Assembly: GCA_964425915.1 (NCBI GenBank)
Contig: CAYROO010000004.1
Coordinates: forward strand, 62,001-126,000
From: Polycyclovorans sp964425915
GTDB lineage: Bacteria; Pseudomonadota; Gammaproteobacteria; Nevskiales; Nevskiaceae
DNA length: 64,000 nucleotides
Direction: 5' to 3'
Positions 8,601-15,203 of the stretch are shown piece by piece. The position numbers were made by a program, and so were the translations under genes. The number at the start of each line of letters is the position of its first letter. The stretch's first letter is position 1. The notes beneath the pieces are model-generated. The model was given only the letters and a program-made list of their open reading frames with translations, did no database searches and was not told the DNA's origin.

Positions 8601-8907
8601 GCATGACCGCGCCCTTGAACAGCGCAAGCCCGATTGCGACCTGAATGGCGGCCTGGAGGGGATTGATCTGTTCGCCAGTCATCCCCTTGTAGGCTTGCGC
8701 TACCGTTCCGAACGTGACACCGGCAATTGCAAAGATCGCTGCGAAGACCGTGAAGCTGCTGTCTGACAGCATCAGCGACAGACGGCGAAAGGCCGCGACC
8801 GTCTCCGAGAAGCCGTTGTAGGTGTAAAAGTCCATGTCCAGCGCGGCCGCCGGCCCCGCGATCAGCATCAACACGATCGCTGTGATCGCCTTATCTCGGA
8901 TACTCAT
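5626..8907 (-). CDS. traG: F-type mating-pair stabilisation protein TraG
   Basis: 1093 residues from ATG at 8907. The N-terminal third has several membrane segments (about residues 8-24, 50-70, and a cluster near 370-420 containing VVLGVVPLTLLFMVTPLIK), matching the TraG N-terminal family. A long, polar, glycine- and serine-rich C-terminal region (about 470-1093), expected in the periplasm, contains short repeats such as GDSTQIGNVGRYGDSMHVGD. F TraG acts in pilus assembly through its N-terminal part and in mating-pair stabilisation and exclusion through its C-terminal part. The start at 8907 overlaps the upstream stop (ATGA), and a frame beginning at 8955 is rejected for that reason. Gene order traH-x-traG matches F-type systems. 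Confidence 0.9.
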   Translation of the reverse strand: MSIRDKAITAIVLMLIAGPAAALDMDFYTYNGFSETVAAFRRLSLMLSDSSFTVFAAIFAIAGVTFGTVAQAYKGMTGEQINPLQAAIQVAIGLALFKGAVMPTGTVHVYDPVRNAYEAVGDVPNLIVLIAGGLNKVERGIIEIADTASANPYSDNAGAINFALIKAATSAEVKDWYLQQSLVNYYLNCGAPYMGNSDTGARQRLMHASTDLMNEFSQWTNAALSTVYHPPNDDRGEARSCTDTWSGTGGLASRIVDPLTFADVTASICRQAGFNVADGNQDAKCKSLLQESTELYNVTPGSELPFLRSVLLAGAVSRAMNSADVDRSMRSLVSRQVMAEGLGNAEAMNQWIPKVRAFMLAVVLGVVPLTLLFMVTPLIKPAFMLTIGLFAWLALWGIGDGIAVQMAYDAAFEAFNEIRRQQLGVEAIMMSPEGSVQALGIFGKSRSTALAMASVLAFGLFKFGGYALTGLGQQWQNNIEQAGDQAGRQQLLPEQNAQMQQSMMGVAGTMGQAGSGFRQGSLASGTGQIRQTAEAGAFIDDSITGGRMAGTVLGDAGRYSAADTLGSVSGTQAGAGQAGVSPELFRATNAESQAAMGGMETFSRRVEADQTFGRANFAEGAAARGVQTNASDVALSREDKSDLYTTAGVDTRSRVEAATTLTEKFGDNAATRAGQAEGLFRGAQSEGTLRAVDAFGGGVQPLITAEEVARSQHLSRGDAIESLNPGNIRATTDAVAAHQETDSLARANVSSQLARQLGLDPADVRQRLDMAEYQNGQVGLAVTDRNRSSIADFMERSGAMGPRELAELRESGGGFLRMTLDPNTGRADAAQADFVSSVSKGNVTTETDGRTTRFGDSTQIGNVGRYGDSMHVGDVDRRGNEQIFSESLQITDPNSMRLGLAQTTLAGIAGDLTGSLDQRQIVAIAGAYTGLVAGEGYTGSAGSSNSEQTQLGGGLSGTGALGRVMKSIGVNAAATANNYSTEDRQVGENYILTGFAAEILPNLQESQRAVYSQMGTPDTWSSEQRVEAERAIADQWARRNEADLQTFKSGLVRGTAVAAAKAHEDGSEPDFHQKHIAGTWADKGYRYIDGLFQ

Positions 8908-9155
8908 TTGCTGTCCTTCAGCGAGTCGGGGAGCCAGGCCATGTAGCGGTTCCACAGGGGCTCATTGCGAGCGAACACCTGGACGCAAACGAACGCCACG
9001 AGCAGGCAGGTGAAGTAGCCGGCGCCGAACCAGTCTTCTTGCATGAGCGATACAGCGATCAAAGGGGCCGCGAAGCAGCACGCCAGAGGCATGTTCTTCG
9101 CCACCGTCTGACGTAGTGAGTAGGGGCGGAATATCCGACGCAGAAACTTTCTCAT
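8904..9155 (-). CDS. Small inner-membrane protein between traH and traG
   Basis: 83 residues, MRKFLRRIFR onward, beginning at the ATG of palindrome copy 7. The basic N-terminus is followed by two hydrophobic segments (about residues 22-37 and 45-60) and a charged tail, so a small inner-membrane protein is likely. An AGGA lies 7 nt before the ATG. The stop overlaps the traG start (ATGA). Co-transcription with traH and traG suggests a mating-pore or pilus-assembly accessory role; I recognise no family. Confidence 0.7.
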   Translation of the reverse strand: MRKFLRRIFRPYSLRQTVAKNMPLACCFAAPLIAVSLMQEDWFGAGYFTCLLVAFVCVQVFARNEPLWNRYMAWLPDSLKDSK

Positions 9156-9164
9156 GAGAAAGTC
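9145..9164. repeat. Start-codon palindrome, copy 7 (19/20)
   Basis: AACTTTCTCATGAGAAAGTC, lying between the traH stop (9165-9167, directly abutting) and the coding part of the 83-residue membrane gene. It is inside an operon rather than at an obvious promoter, which argues that the element can also act at the RNA or translation level. Confidence 0.9.
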
Positions 9165-10529
9165 CTACTGCTGACCGAGCGACGTGCGGTTCATCTGCCG
9201 GCGATAGTCCTCCGCCATCGCCCGCGTCACCTCAAGCGTCGTGGACATTTCGCTAACCCGCGTCTGCCATGCCGTGCGTGCAGCGATGCTGAGCTGAGCT
9301 GCCCTCGGCTCCATCACCTTGAGGTGGTCAAGCGCCTTGTCGATCACGTCCACGGAGCAGTACCGGCCACCGGCAGTAGGCTGTCGCTGATTGGACTGGA
9401 CCTGGTTCGCCTTGACGATGACGAAGCGAAGCACTTGCCAGAGGTCATTCATCATCCGATGGCTGATCTGGAATGCCAGCGGCTCGGCAAGGATGTCCAC
9501 GATCGCATCCGTACTGCCTTGCGCACTCCCATTCGACAGCAGGGTCAGCAGCGGGAAGGTGCTCGCGTCAATGAAGGCGATCTCGTCGGCGGTCAGCGCG
9601 GTCGCGCCGCCTGGTGTAGAGAGCTTGTTGGCAATCGCCAGTAGCCGGTCTCGCGTTTCGCTCACGACCGGCGACATGCCCGACGCGCTACACGAGCCCG
9701 TCGTGCTCATGGCGTCCACGGTGCCGGTCACGAAGCTGTCGGGGTCGATCTGCGCATTCCCAGGGCAATAGCTGAATGTCTCGACCTGATAGAGACGCTG
9801 CGTCGCCGAGTAGGTCACGCGCGCATCGCCGATGATGCCGCGCATGACGCCAGCGAAGTCGTTCATGCCGACCTCAGCCGCCGCGTTCTGGATCACCGAT
9901 CCGTTGACGAAGATGCGGCGGAACAGATCGGGGCAATCTTCCAGCGTCGCTTGCGTATCGTCTGGCGCTGCGCCGTTGCCGGCCCGAACCGTGTCCTGGA
10001 AGTCCTGCGAGTTTTTGCGCAGACCTTCTCCGAGGCTGTACGAGCTTGCTGCGACGGATGAGAGCTGTTCGACCGTTGTTTGTGCGAGGCCTTTGGCCAT
10101 CGCGCAGTCGTTCATCTGAATGCCGTTGACCGCGTCTGTGATTGCCGTCAGCGTGTTCATCGCGTCCTTGCACGGCTGGCAGTACTGCGTCATGGCCAAA
10201 TCGAACGCGAAGGCCGGCGCCGCCTGGATGATGCGCTGGAACTTCTCCACCAGGTACTCGGGATCGAGGTACGAGAAGCCGCCCAGGAACAGGTCGATGC
10301 CGCCGCAACCGACATTGAGGCGCGGCGGACTCGCGGTCACGAGATAGTCGTTGTTCATGCGGTAGCGGCCTTGAAAGCCGCCAGCGCTGTAGAAACCGCG
10401 CTGCTGGTTCTGGTAGCCGCCCGCCGATGTCGTGGTCGATTGATCGAACCACTCCCCGACCCAATCTGCCTTTGCAGGCGCGCTGGCCAGCACAGCGACC
10501 ACCACCGCGAACATGACGAACCTTTTCAT
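9165..10529 (-). CDS. traH: F-type conjugative pilus assembly protein TraH
   Basis: 454 residues, close to F TraH (458). The N-terminal MKRFVMFAVVVAVLASAPAKA is a typical signal peptide, so the protein is periplasmic or outer-membrane associated. The conserved cysteine-containing segment YCQPCKDAMNTL and the LNVGCGGIDLFLGGFSYLDP block are characteristic of the TraH family. TraH works with TraF, TraW, TraU and TrbC in assembling the retractile pilus. The start at 10529 is chosen over 10769 because of the signal peptide and an AGGGG 9 nt upstream; the extra 80 codons would run through the origin-like repeat region. Confidence 0.9.
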   Translation of the reverse strand: MKRFVMFAVVVAVLASAPAKADWVGEWFDQSTTTSAGGYQNQQRGFYSAGGFQGRYRMNNDYLVTASPPRLNVGCGGIDLFLGGFSYLDPEYLVEKFQRIIQAAPAFAFDLAMTQYCQPCKDAMNTLTAITDAVNGIQMNDCAMAKGLAQTTVEQLSSVAASSYSLGEGLRKNSQDFQDTVRAGNGAAPDDTQATLEDCPDLFRRIFVNGSVIQNAAAEVGMNDFAGVMRGIIGDARVTYSATQRLYQVETFSYCPGNAQIDPDSFVTGTVDAMSTTGSCSASGMSPVVSETRDRLLAIANKLSTPGGATALTADEIAFIDASTFPLLTLLSNGSAQGSTDAIVDILAEPLAFQISHRMMNDLWQVLRFVIVKANQVQSNQRQPTAGGRYCSVDVIDKALDHLKVMEPRAAQLSIAARTAWQTRVSEMSTTLEVTRAMAEDYRRQMNRTSLGQQ

Positions 10530-10573
10530 TTTGCTGGCCCCTGGCGGGTTCCCCGCCAACTGTGTTGAACGGA

Positions 10574-10763
10574 TACCGCGGTTATTCACAGTCACCGACT
10601 GTCTTAAAGCTTTTTCTTTATCTGAAACATCTAAGGGGGCACGGGGTGGTGCCTCGTACCGCGGTTTACCCCGATCCGCGGCAGCTCCTACCGCGGTCGG
10701 CAAACGCACCCCGGTAGGAAACGCCGGGGTGGTTCGGTTATCCACAGGCTCGCTTGTGGATAT
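10574..10763. other. Origin-like region: DnaA boxes and short repeats
   Basis: There are two consensus DnaA boxes (TTATTCACA at 10582-10590; TTATCCACA at 10738-10746) and one near-consensus on the other strand (TGTGGATAT at 10755-10763). TACCGCGGT occurs three times (10574-10582, 10657-10665, 10689-10697) and CGGGGTGGT twice (10642-10650, 10725-10733), with inverted ACCCCG copies between. An AT-rich patch lies at 10603-10634. Together these resemble a plasmid oriV with iterons beside a winged-helix gene. A complex promoter for traH is the main alternative. Confidence 0.5.
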
Positions 10764-10765
10764 CT

Positions 10766-11395
10766 TCATGGCCGCTGTTCTGTTTTGGGCGCAACCAGGA
10801 TCACGTTGACATTCACGTTGATGTTTCCAACGTTGATCGTTGTCATCCGCTCGGAGTCTCCGCCTGGCAGCGCACTCGCTAGCTCACGCGCCGCAGCATC
10901 CACGACCTCTTTGAGCTGCTTTTTCCAGTGAAGGGAGCTGAAGTCCCACGCCGCCTCACCAACGTGCTCGCCGCGCGCGTCAGTGATGGGCAATCTTTCG
11001 ATTATTTGGAAAGTCTTGTTGCGACCTGGTTTCCACCGAGTGCTCACGAGTCCCTGTTCTTCGAGGCGCTTGAGCGCCTCTCGGGCCGTTTTCTCCGACA
11101 TCCCGGTCTGTGCAGCGACTGTTCCAGCGGAAACTGCCGTCTGGCCGTTGTGCAGCGAAGCACCCGACTTGAGGGAGATGTAAGCAGCAATCCCGTGCGG
11201 TCCGACGCGAGCCAGCACTCCGCTCTGGATGAGAGCCCGGAGAACCGGGAACCAACCTGTTTCCGCATGAAACAGCTCGCGCTGCGGCTGTTCAGCTGGT
11301 TCCGGCTCAAACTGCACAATCTCGGTGACTGGCTGCTCTTCCCGGCCATTCAAGTAGCGTTCGAGGGCGGTGCCTACCCGGATTGGTTCAGGCAC
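10766..11395 (-). CDS. Winged-helix DNA-binding protein, possible replication initiator
   Basis: 209 residues. A winged-helix motif sits at about 85-130 (VSAGTVAAQTGMSEKTAREA then LKRLEEQGLVSTRW). The N-terminus is acidic, and the C-terminus ends in an unusual Asn/Val-rich strand (NVGNINVNVNVILV). GGAGGT lies 7 nt before the ATG, within the last codons of the upstream AlpA-like gene (1-nt gap), so the two are coupled. It reads toward the repeat/DnaA-box region. Plasmid Rep proteins of the winged-helix type look like this, but a transcriptional regulator of transfer genes is equally possible without a database search. Confidence 0.5.
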   Translation of the reverse strand: MPEPIRVGTALERYLNGREEQPVTEIVQFEPEPAEQPQRELFHAETGWFPVLRALIQSGVLARVGPHGIAAYISLKSGASLHNGQTAVSAGTVAAQTGMSEKTAREALKRLEEQGLVSTRWKPGRNKTFQIIERLPITDARGEHVGEAAWDFSSLHWKKQLKEVVDAAARELASALPGGDSERMTTINVGNINVNVNVILVAPKTEQRP

Positions 11396-11396
11396 G

Positions 11397-11651
11397 TTAG
11401 CGACCTCCAGATGCGCTTCGGGAGTGTCGTTGAGGCTCGAATAGCCGCTGAATCCGAGCCGCTTCGCTTCGCTCGCGTGACTCCATCCACCTCAGGACAA
11501 CCTCGCGTCGCCATCGAAGTGGACGGGTCAAGAATGGAGTCGGCAGGGCGGCAGGGTTGCGAGATCGCATCTGCTTAATCGAGTCGGGACTCACGCCCAT
11601 CAACGCAGCCAGTTCGTCGCGGTCGAGTACGTCTTCGTGTAGTTTTGTCAT
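11397..11651 (-). CDS. AlpA/MerR-like small HTH protein
   Basis: 84 residues. The N-terminal half (DRDELAALMGVSPDSIKQMR, then NPAALPTPFLTRPLRWRREVVLRWM) has the helix-turn-helix plus LRWRREVV-W pattern of AlpA/Xis-type regulators or excisionases. The C-terminus is basic. It is divergent from the DUF3693-like gene across a tandem 19-bp repeat and immediately upstream of the winged-helix gene. No Shine-Dalgarno sequence is evident before ATG 11651. In ICEs such proteins act as excisionase or as activators of excision genes; the precise role here is inferred. Confidence 0.6.
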   Translation of the reverse strand: MTKLHEDVLDRDELAALMGVSPDSIKQMRSRNPAALPTPFLTRPLRWRREVVLRWMESRERSEAARIQRLFEPQRHSRSASGGR

Positions 11652-11666
11652 GGGTCAGGTTTAATC

Positions 11667-11704
11667 CACTGATACCGACACGAGTCACTGATAGCTACCC
11701 GAGT
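11667..11704. promoter_or_regulatory. Tandem 19-bp operator repeats
   Basis: CACTGATACCGACACGAGT (11667-11685) is followed with no gap by CACTGATAGCTACCCGAGT (11686-11704); 16 of 19 bases are the same. The pair fills most of the 58-bp space between the divergent AlpA-like and DUF3693-like genes, so it is well placed to be the operator controlling both, probably bound by the DUF3693/XRE-like protein. Confidence 0.65.
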
Positions 11705-11709
11705 ACACC

Positions 11710-12189
11710 ATGGACGCTACACGTCAGCCTTCTGATCTGTCAAGAGATGACGCTTATCTGGTGCATGCAATGCTTGCCGAAGCCGTCATTCGCGCGGGGG
11801 GAGTGCGTGCGCTGGGTCGTCAGCTGGATTGGAGCGTCGGTGCCATGGGCCGGGTGAGGTCCGGGAAGGAGAAGATCTCTCCATTTCGAGCGGCTCGGCT
11901 ATGCGAATACCTAGGCCTCGAACCACGTCTGGGCGCAGTTGCCGCGCTACGCAGCGGTGCAAAAAGCGAAGCTGAACGCCTCTATTGGGACCAGCTCTTT
12001 CAGTCTGACCTGATTCAGTTCGAGCTGCTGACCCTTTCACGGATCGTGCGGCACGCGGAGACGAAGGCGAACTCAGCAGGCGCAGACGCCGAAAAATACA
12101 AACGAGCTGCGAAAGAGGCGCGAGAGGCTATAGCTGAGGCCGTAGCAGCCGGGGCGAAGCTGCCACCGGCTATGGACGGCAACTACTAA
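11710..12189 (+). CDS. DUF3693/XRE-like phage-type regulator
   Basis: 159 residues. Residues about 30-75 (GGVRALGRQLDWSVGAMGRV, then PFRAARLCEYLGLEPRLGAV) read as a Cro/XRE-like helix-turn-helix, followed by an alpha-helical, Glu/Ala-rich C-terminus that may form a coiled coil. The layout is like phage DUF3693 proteins, thought to be small repressors. The tandem 19-bp repeats end 5 nt before its ATG and there is no Shine-Dalgarno sequence, so a leaderless or autorepressed transcript is likely. With the divergent AlpA-like gene it forms a probable switch for the element. Confidence 0.6.
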   Translation: MDATRQPSDLSRDDAYLVHAMLAEAVIRAGGVRALGRQLDWSVGAMGRVRSGKEKISPFRAARLCEYLGLEPRLGAVAALRSGAKSEAERLYWDQLFQSDLIQFELLTLSRIVRHAETKANSAGADAEKYKRAAKEAREAIAEAVAAGAKLPPAMDGNY

Positions 12190-12207
12190 AGGCTGTAGAC
12201 GGAGAAT

Positions 12208-12284
12208 TGGCGCGCCCGGAGGGACTCGAACCCCCGGCCGATCGCTTAGAAGGCGATTGCTCTATCCAGCTGAGCTACGGGCGC
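12208..12284 (-). tRNA. tRNA-Arg (anticodon TCT)
   Basis: 77 nt. Acceptor stem GCGCCCG/CGGGCGC, D-arm GCTCAGCTGGATAGAGC, anticodon stem ATCGC/GCGAT around loop CTTCTAA, T-arm GGGGGTTCGAGTCCCTC, and an encoded 3' CCA after a G discriminator. All arms pair. The gene lies 13 nt downstream of the 3' remnant of an integrase, the same spacing as the second integrase and its tRNA half at 22373, so it is probably an integration site restored by a mobile element. Confidence 0.95.
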
Positions 12285-12297
12285 GTAGCTCTCTAGT

Positions 12298-12343
12298 TTA
12301 GTCCAGCAACGCCGCTACGTCCTCCGCTCGGAGATGTGTATAG
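12298..12343 (-). pseudogene. 3' remnant of a tyrosine integrase gene
   Basis: The minus strand reads YTHLRAEDVAALLD then TAA, matching the last residues of the intact integrase at 22387-23439 (YTHLRAEDVATLLD), including the catalytic tyrosine. It is cut off on its 5' side exactly at the IS3 end (12344). The rest of this integrase is not found beyond the other IS end at 22199, so the gene was lost rather than simply interrupted. Confidence 0.85.
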
Positions 12344-13329
12344 TGGAGTTCCTAGGATTCTGTGGACACCCGACCACTAGGGCCTTGTTGCGGCTTCAAA
12401 CTGCTCGGGGCTGACGCCCGCCAAATGCTCATGGCTTCTGGTTCGATTGTAGAAGCCCTCGATGTAGTCGGCGATTTCATCGGTCGCCTGCTGGCGCGTG
12501 TTGTAGACGCGTTTCTCGATGCGCTCTTTTTTCAGGCTCAAGAAGAAGGACTCTGCGACGGCGTTGTCCCAGCAGTTGCCCCTTCGGCTCATGCTCGGCT
12601 TCAGGCCGTTTGTTCTGCAGAATCGGAGCCAGTCATCGCTGCCGTATTGGGACCCCTGATCTGAATGTACGATGGTTTCGGAGGGTCCGCGTTCCCGGAC
12701 CGCCATCATCAAGGCGTCCATCACGAGATCTCGATGAATGGTATTGCGGGTGGCCCACCCGATGACTTTGCGCGAGAACAGGTCCAGAACAACGGCCAAG
12801 TAGAGCCAACCCTCCCAAATCCGGACATAAGTGATGTCGGTGACCCAGACACGATTGGGCTGTTAGACAGTGAAATTGCGCCTGACGAGATTCGGGATCA
12901 GCTCGGCTGGCTTACCACCGGCAACATAGCGGCGGGTACGGTAGCCGCCTTTTGCACGCATGCCGTTGACGCGCATCAGCCGGGCCACGCGATGCTTGCT
13001 GGACGTTTCGCCGGCCTCTCGAAGGTCGAGAAAGACACGCGGGGCACCGTACACGCCCTGGCTCGCGTTGAACGACGCCCGAATCAGGCGGACCAGTCGC
13101 TTGTCCTCGCGGGCCCGATCAGAAACTGGCATTTTGAGCCACGCGTAGTAGCTGCTTGGCCGCAACGTCCAGCAACCGACACATCATCTGGACGCTGTGG
13201 GCTTTCTGGTTCGATTTGATGAATTCGCAATTGCGCCGAATAGCGATAGTCTTCGGCTTCCTGAGCACTTCTCTTCTCCGGCGATTGCATCACCTTCGTT
13301 AGAGTGTCCACGAAATCCTGGGGACTCCA
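12344..13329 (-). mobile_element. IS3-family element, internally deleted
   Basis: Terminal inverted repeats: TGGAGTTCCTAGGATTCTGT at 12344 and, on the other strand, TGGAGTCCCCAGGATTTCGT ending at 13329. The element is only 986 bp; IS3 members are normally 1.2-1.5 kb, and most of orfA is missing. No matching target duplication is visible (flanks tag / aag). Insertion truncates a GMC oxidoreductase gene on one side and an integrase on the other. A 72-bp fragment of a related copy lies inverted at 22128-22199. Confidence 0.85.
12377..13165 (-). pseudogene. IS3 transposase OrfB, degraded
   Basis: A DDE integrase-core transposase of the IS3 family. HSDQGSQYGS, the NCWDNAVAESFF block and the terminal GVSPEQFEAATRP are clear; SYYAWLKM marks the N-terminal part. 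It is non-functional by reading: an in-frame TAA at 12863-12865 follows NLVRRNFTV, after which the same frame continues QPNRVWVTDITYV. A frameshift near 13150 separates CRLLDVAA from SYYAWLKM. The preceding orfA is almost entirely deleted. Confidence 0.85.
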
Positions 13330-13757
13330 AAGGCTGCCTCCCCCGGGGCCACGTTCGGCTCGAAGTGTTCTGACCTGCGGAAGTACGGCAGCACGTCGGC
13401 GTAAGACCAACCCTCGCAACCCAGCCGTGCCCACTCGTCGTAGTCCCAGGCATGGCCACGGATGTACACCTGCGCGTTCATGCCGCTGGACCCACCGAGC
13501 ATCTTGCCTCGAGGCTGGAACAATGCACGGTCGTGCATGTGCCGCTGCGGTTCGGTATTGAACTGCCAGTTATAGAGACGGCTGAACATTAGCTGCAGAA
13601 ATCCCAGCGGCATGTTCACGAAAGGATTGCGGCGACTCTCAGGACCAGCTTCGATCAGCAGCACCGAATGGCGACCGCTCTCGGAGAGGCGGTTGGCGAC
13701 GGCGCATCCGGCCGAGCCGCCGCCAACAACCACATAATCGAATGGTCCGGAGGCCAT
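13299..13757 (-). pseudogene. GMC-family oxidoreductase (alcohol dehydrogenase), truncated by IS
   Basis: The N-terminal 143 residues of a GMC flavoprotein: FAD-binding YVVVGGGSAGCAVANRLSE at about 8-26 and the GMC signature GKMLGGSSGMNAQVYIRGH at about 84-102. The gene runs into the IS3 end at 13329 and stops within it at 13299; a full GMC enzyme is about 530-560 residues, so the substrate domain is lost. It lies 18 nt after the P450 gene in the same operon. GMC alcohol dehydrogenases of AlkJ type commonly follow alkane hydroxylases, oxidising the alcohol product, so this operon has lost its second step. Confidence 0.85.
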
Positions 13758-13775
13758 ACTGGTTTACACCGCGCC

Positions 13776-15188
13776 TCAACCTTTGGGCGTCAGCTTGACC
13801 ATCAGTTTGGAGTAGCCTCGCACGAAGTTCGACTGAACCCGCTCGGGTTCGCCGACGACTTCGATCTTGTCGAAGCGCTCGAGGAGTTCTTCCCACAGAA
13901 TGCGCAGCTGCAATTCGGCCAGACGGTTGCCCATGCAACGGTGGATGCCATAGCCGAACGAAAGATGGTTGCGCGCGTCCTTGCGGTCGATGATGAAGTC
14001 ATCAGGGTTGTCGAATTTACGCTCATCCCGATTGCCCGAGGCGTACCACATCAGAACGCGATCTCCCTTCTTGATGGTCTGGCCACGCAGTTCTACGTCC
14101 TGTGTCGCCACCCGACGCATGTGCGCCAGCGGAGTTTGCCAGCGGATGATTTCCGAAACCATGTTGGGAATCAGCTCCGGGTTGGCCTTGAGCTTGGCGA
14201 ATTCTTCGGGGAATTGATTCAGAGCCAGCACGCCGCCACTCATCGAGTTACGCGTGGTGTCATTGCCGCCAACGATAAGCAGTGCGAGATTGCCGATAAA
14301 CTCCATCGGACGATTGATCATGTCCTTGGTATCGTCGCCGCTCTGCAGCAGGCTGATCAGATCAAAACTGGGCGCTTCACCGGCCGCACGTCGTGCCTTT
14401 TTGTCGCGCCACAGCTGGGAAAAAGCCCAGGCCATATCTGCGGCGGCATCGAACATGTTGTCTTCATCGTCAAACTCGCCACCGGTCGCTGCTGTGGTGC
14501 CGGCCATACGATCCGACCAGTCAACCAGCTTCTGACGCTCCTCGTACGGAAAATCCAGGAGTGTGGCTAGCATGCGGCCCGTCAGCTCCTTCGATACCGC
14601 CGAAACCCAGTTGAATGGTTGATCGAGGGGCAGGTTGTCGAGCACTTCCCCGGTGCGCTGGCGGATGAGCCCTTCCATTTCCTTAAGGTTCTGCGGCGCC
14701 ACCACGCCCTGCACAGAGCGGCGCTGCACGTCATGCTTGGGCGGGTCCATGGCGATGAACATTTCTACCGGCATCCCTTCCGGAAAGTCACCCAGCACGA
14801 TAATCGGTTCGGAGGAGAACAGCCCATGGTTCTTGTCCACGAACAGGATGTCCTCGTAGCGCGTCACCGACCAGAAAGGGCCGAAGGGGCTGTTCTTCTG
14901 ATAATGAACCGGCGCCTCGTCACGCAGGCGCTTGAAGTAGGCCCGCCATTGGTCCTGCCGGTACAGAAACGGGTTGCTGGTGTCGATGTCCTCAAGCGCC
15001 AACGTGTTGACATCGGGAACCGGGGCTTCGACGAAGTGGACCGGCGGGCGCCGCGGGCCGATCACCTTCTTCTTGGCCCTCACCAGCATCTTAAGCGCCC
15101 GGATCTGCAGGTGCATCGGCACCACTCTGGATGTGGCGTTGACCAGTTTGGTCTGGACTACATCGATCGTCTGCAATTCTGTTGACAT
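13776..15188 (-). CDS. CYP153-type cytochrome P450 (alkane/fatty-acid hydroxylase)
   Basis: 470 residues. I-helix LLIVGGNDTTRNS, ExxR in SEIIRWQTPL, heme-binding FGYGIHRCMGNRLAE with Cys at about 418. The length, the MFIAMDPP(K/R)H motif and the NNPDDF-like region fit the CYP153 family, soluble P450s that hydroxylate the terminal carbon of medium-chain alkanes, alcohols or fatty acids. It is 15 nt downstream of a [2Fe-2S] ferredoxin, its likely electron donor; no ferredoxin reductase is in the window. The operon is divergent from an AraC-type regulator. It is a close relative of the P450 at 23667-25079. Substrate is inferred from family only. Confidence 0.9.
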   Translation of the reverse strand: MSTELQTIDVVQTKLVNATSRVVPMHLQIRALKMLVRAKKKVIGPRRPPVHFVEAPVPDVNTLALEDIDTSNPFLYRQDQWRAYFKRLRDEAPVHYQKNSPFGPFWSVTRYEDILFVDKNHGLFSSEPIIVLGDFPEGMPVEMFIAMDPPKHDVQRRSVQGVVAPQNLKEMEGLIRQRTGEVLDNLPLDQPFNWVSAVSKELTGRMLATLLDFPYEERQKLVDWSDRMAGTTAATGGEFDDEDNMFDAAADMAWAFSQLWRDKKARRAAGEAPSFDLISLLQSGDDTKDMINRPMEFIGNLALLIVGGNDTTRNSMSGGVLALNQFPEEFAKLKANPELIPNMVSEIIRWQTPLAHMRRVATQDVELRGQTIKKGDRVLMWYASGNRDERKFDNPDDFIIDRKDARNHLSFGYGIHRCMGNRLAELQLRILWEELLERFDKIEVVGEPERVQSNFVRGYSKLMVKLTPKG

Positions 15189-15203
15189 GGCGTCCTCCAG
15201 TTC

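Noticed and set aside
2340..10529. A type IV secretion ATPase or coupling protein gene in the transfer region
   Set aside because: Only traI, traG and traH are found here; no VirB4/TraC or TraD motifs were seen, so the rest of the transfer system must lie outside the window.
12335..13338. Target-site duplication around the IS3 element
   Set aside because: Flanking bases (tag on the left, aag on the right) do not match, and the flanks belong to two unrelated cut genes, so the original site is lost.
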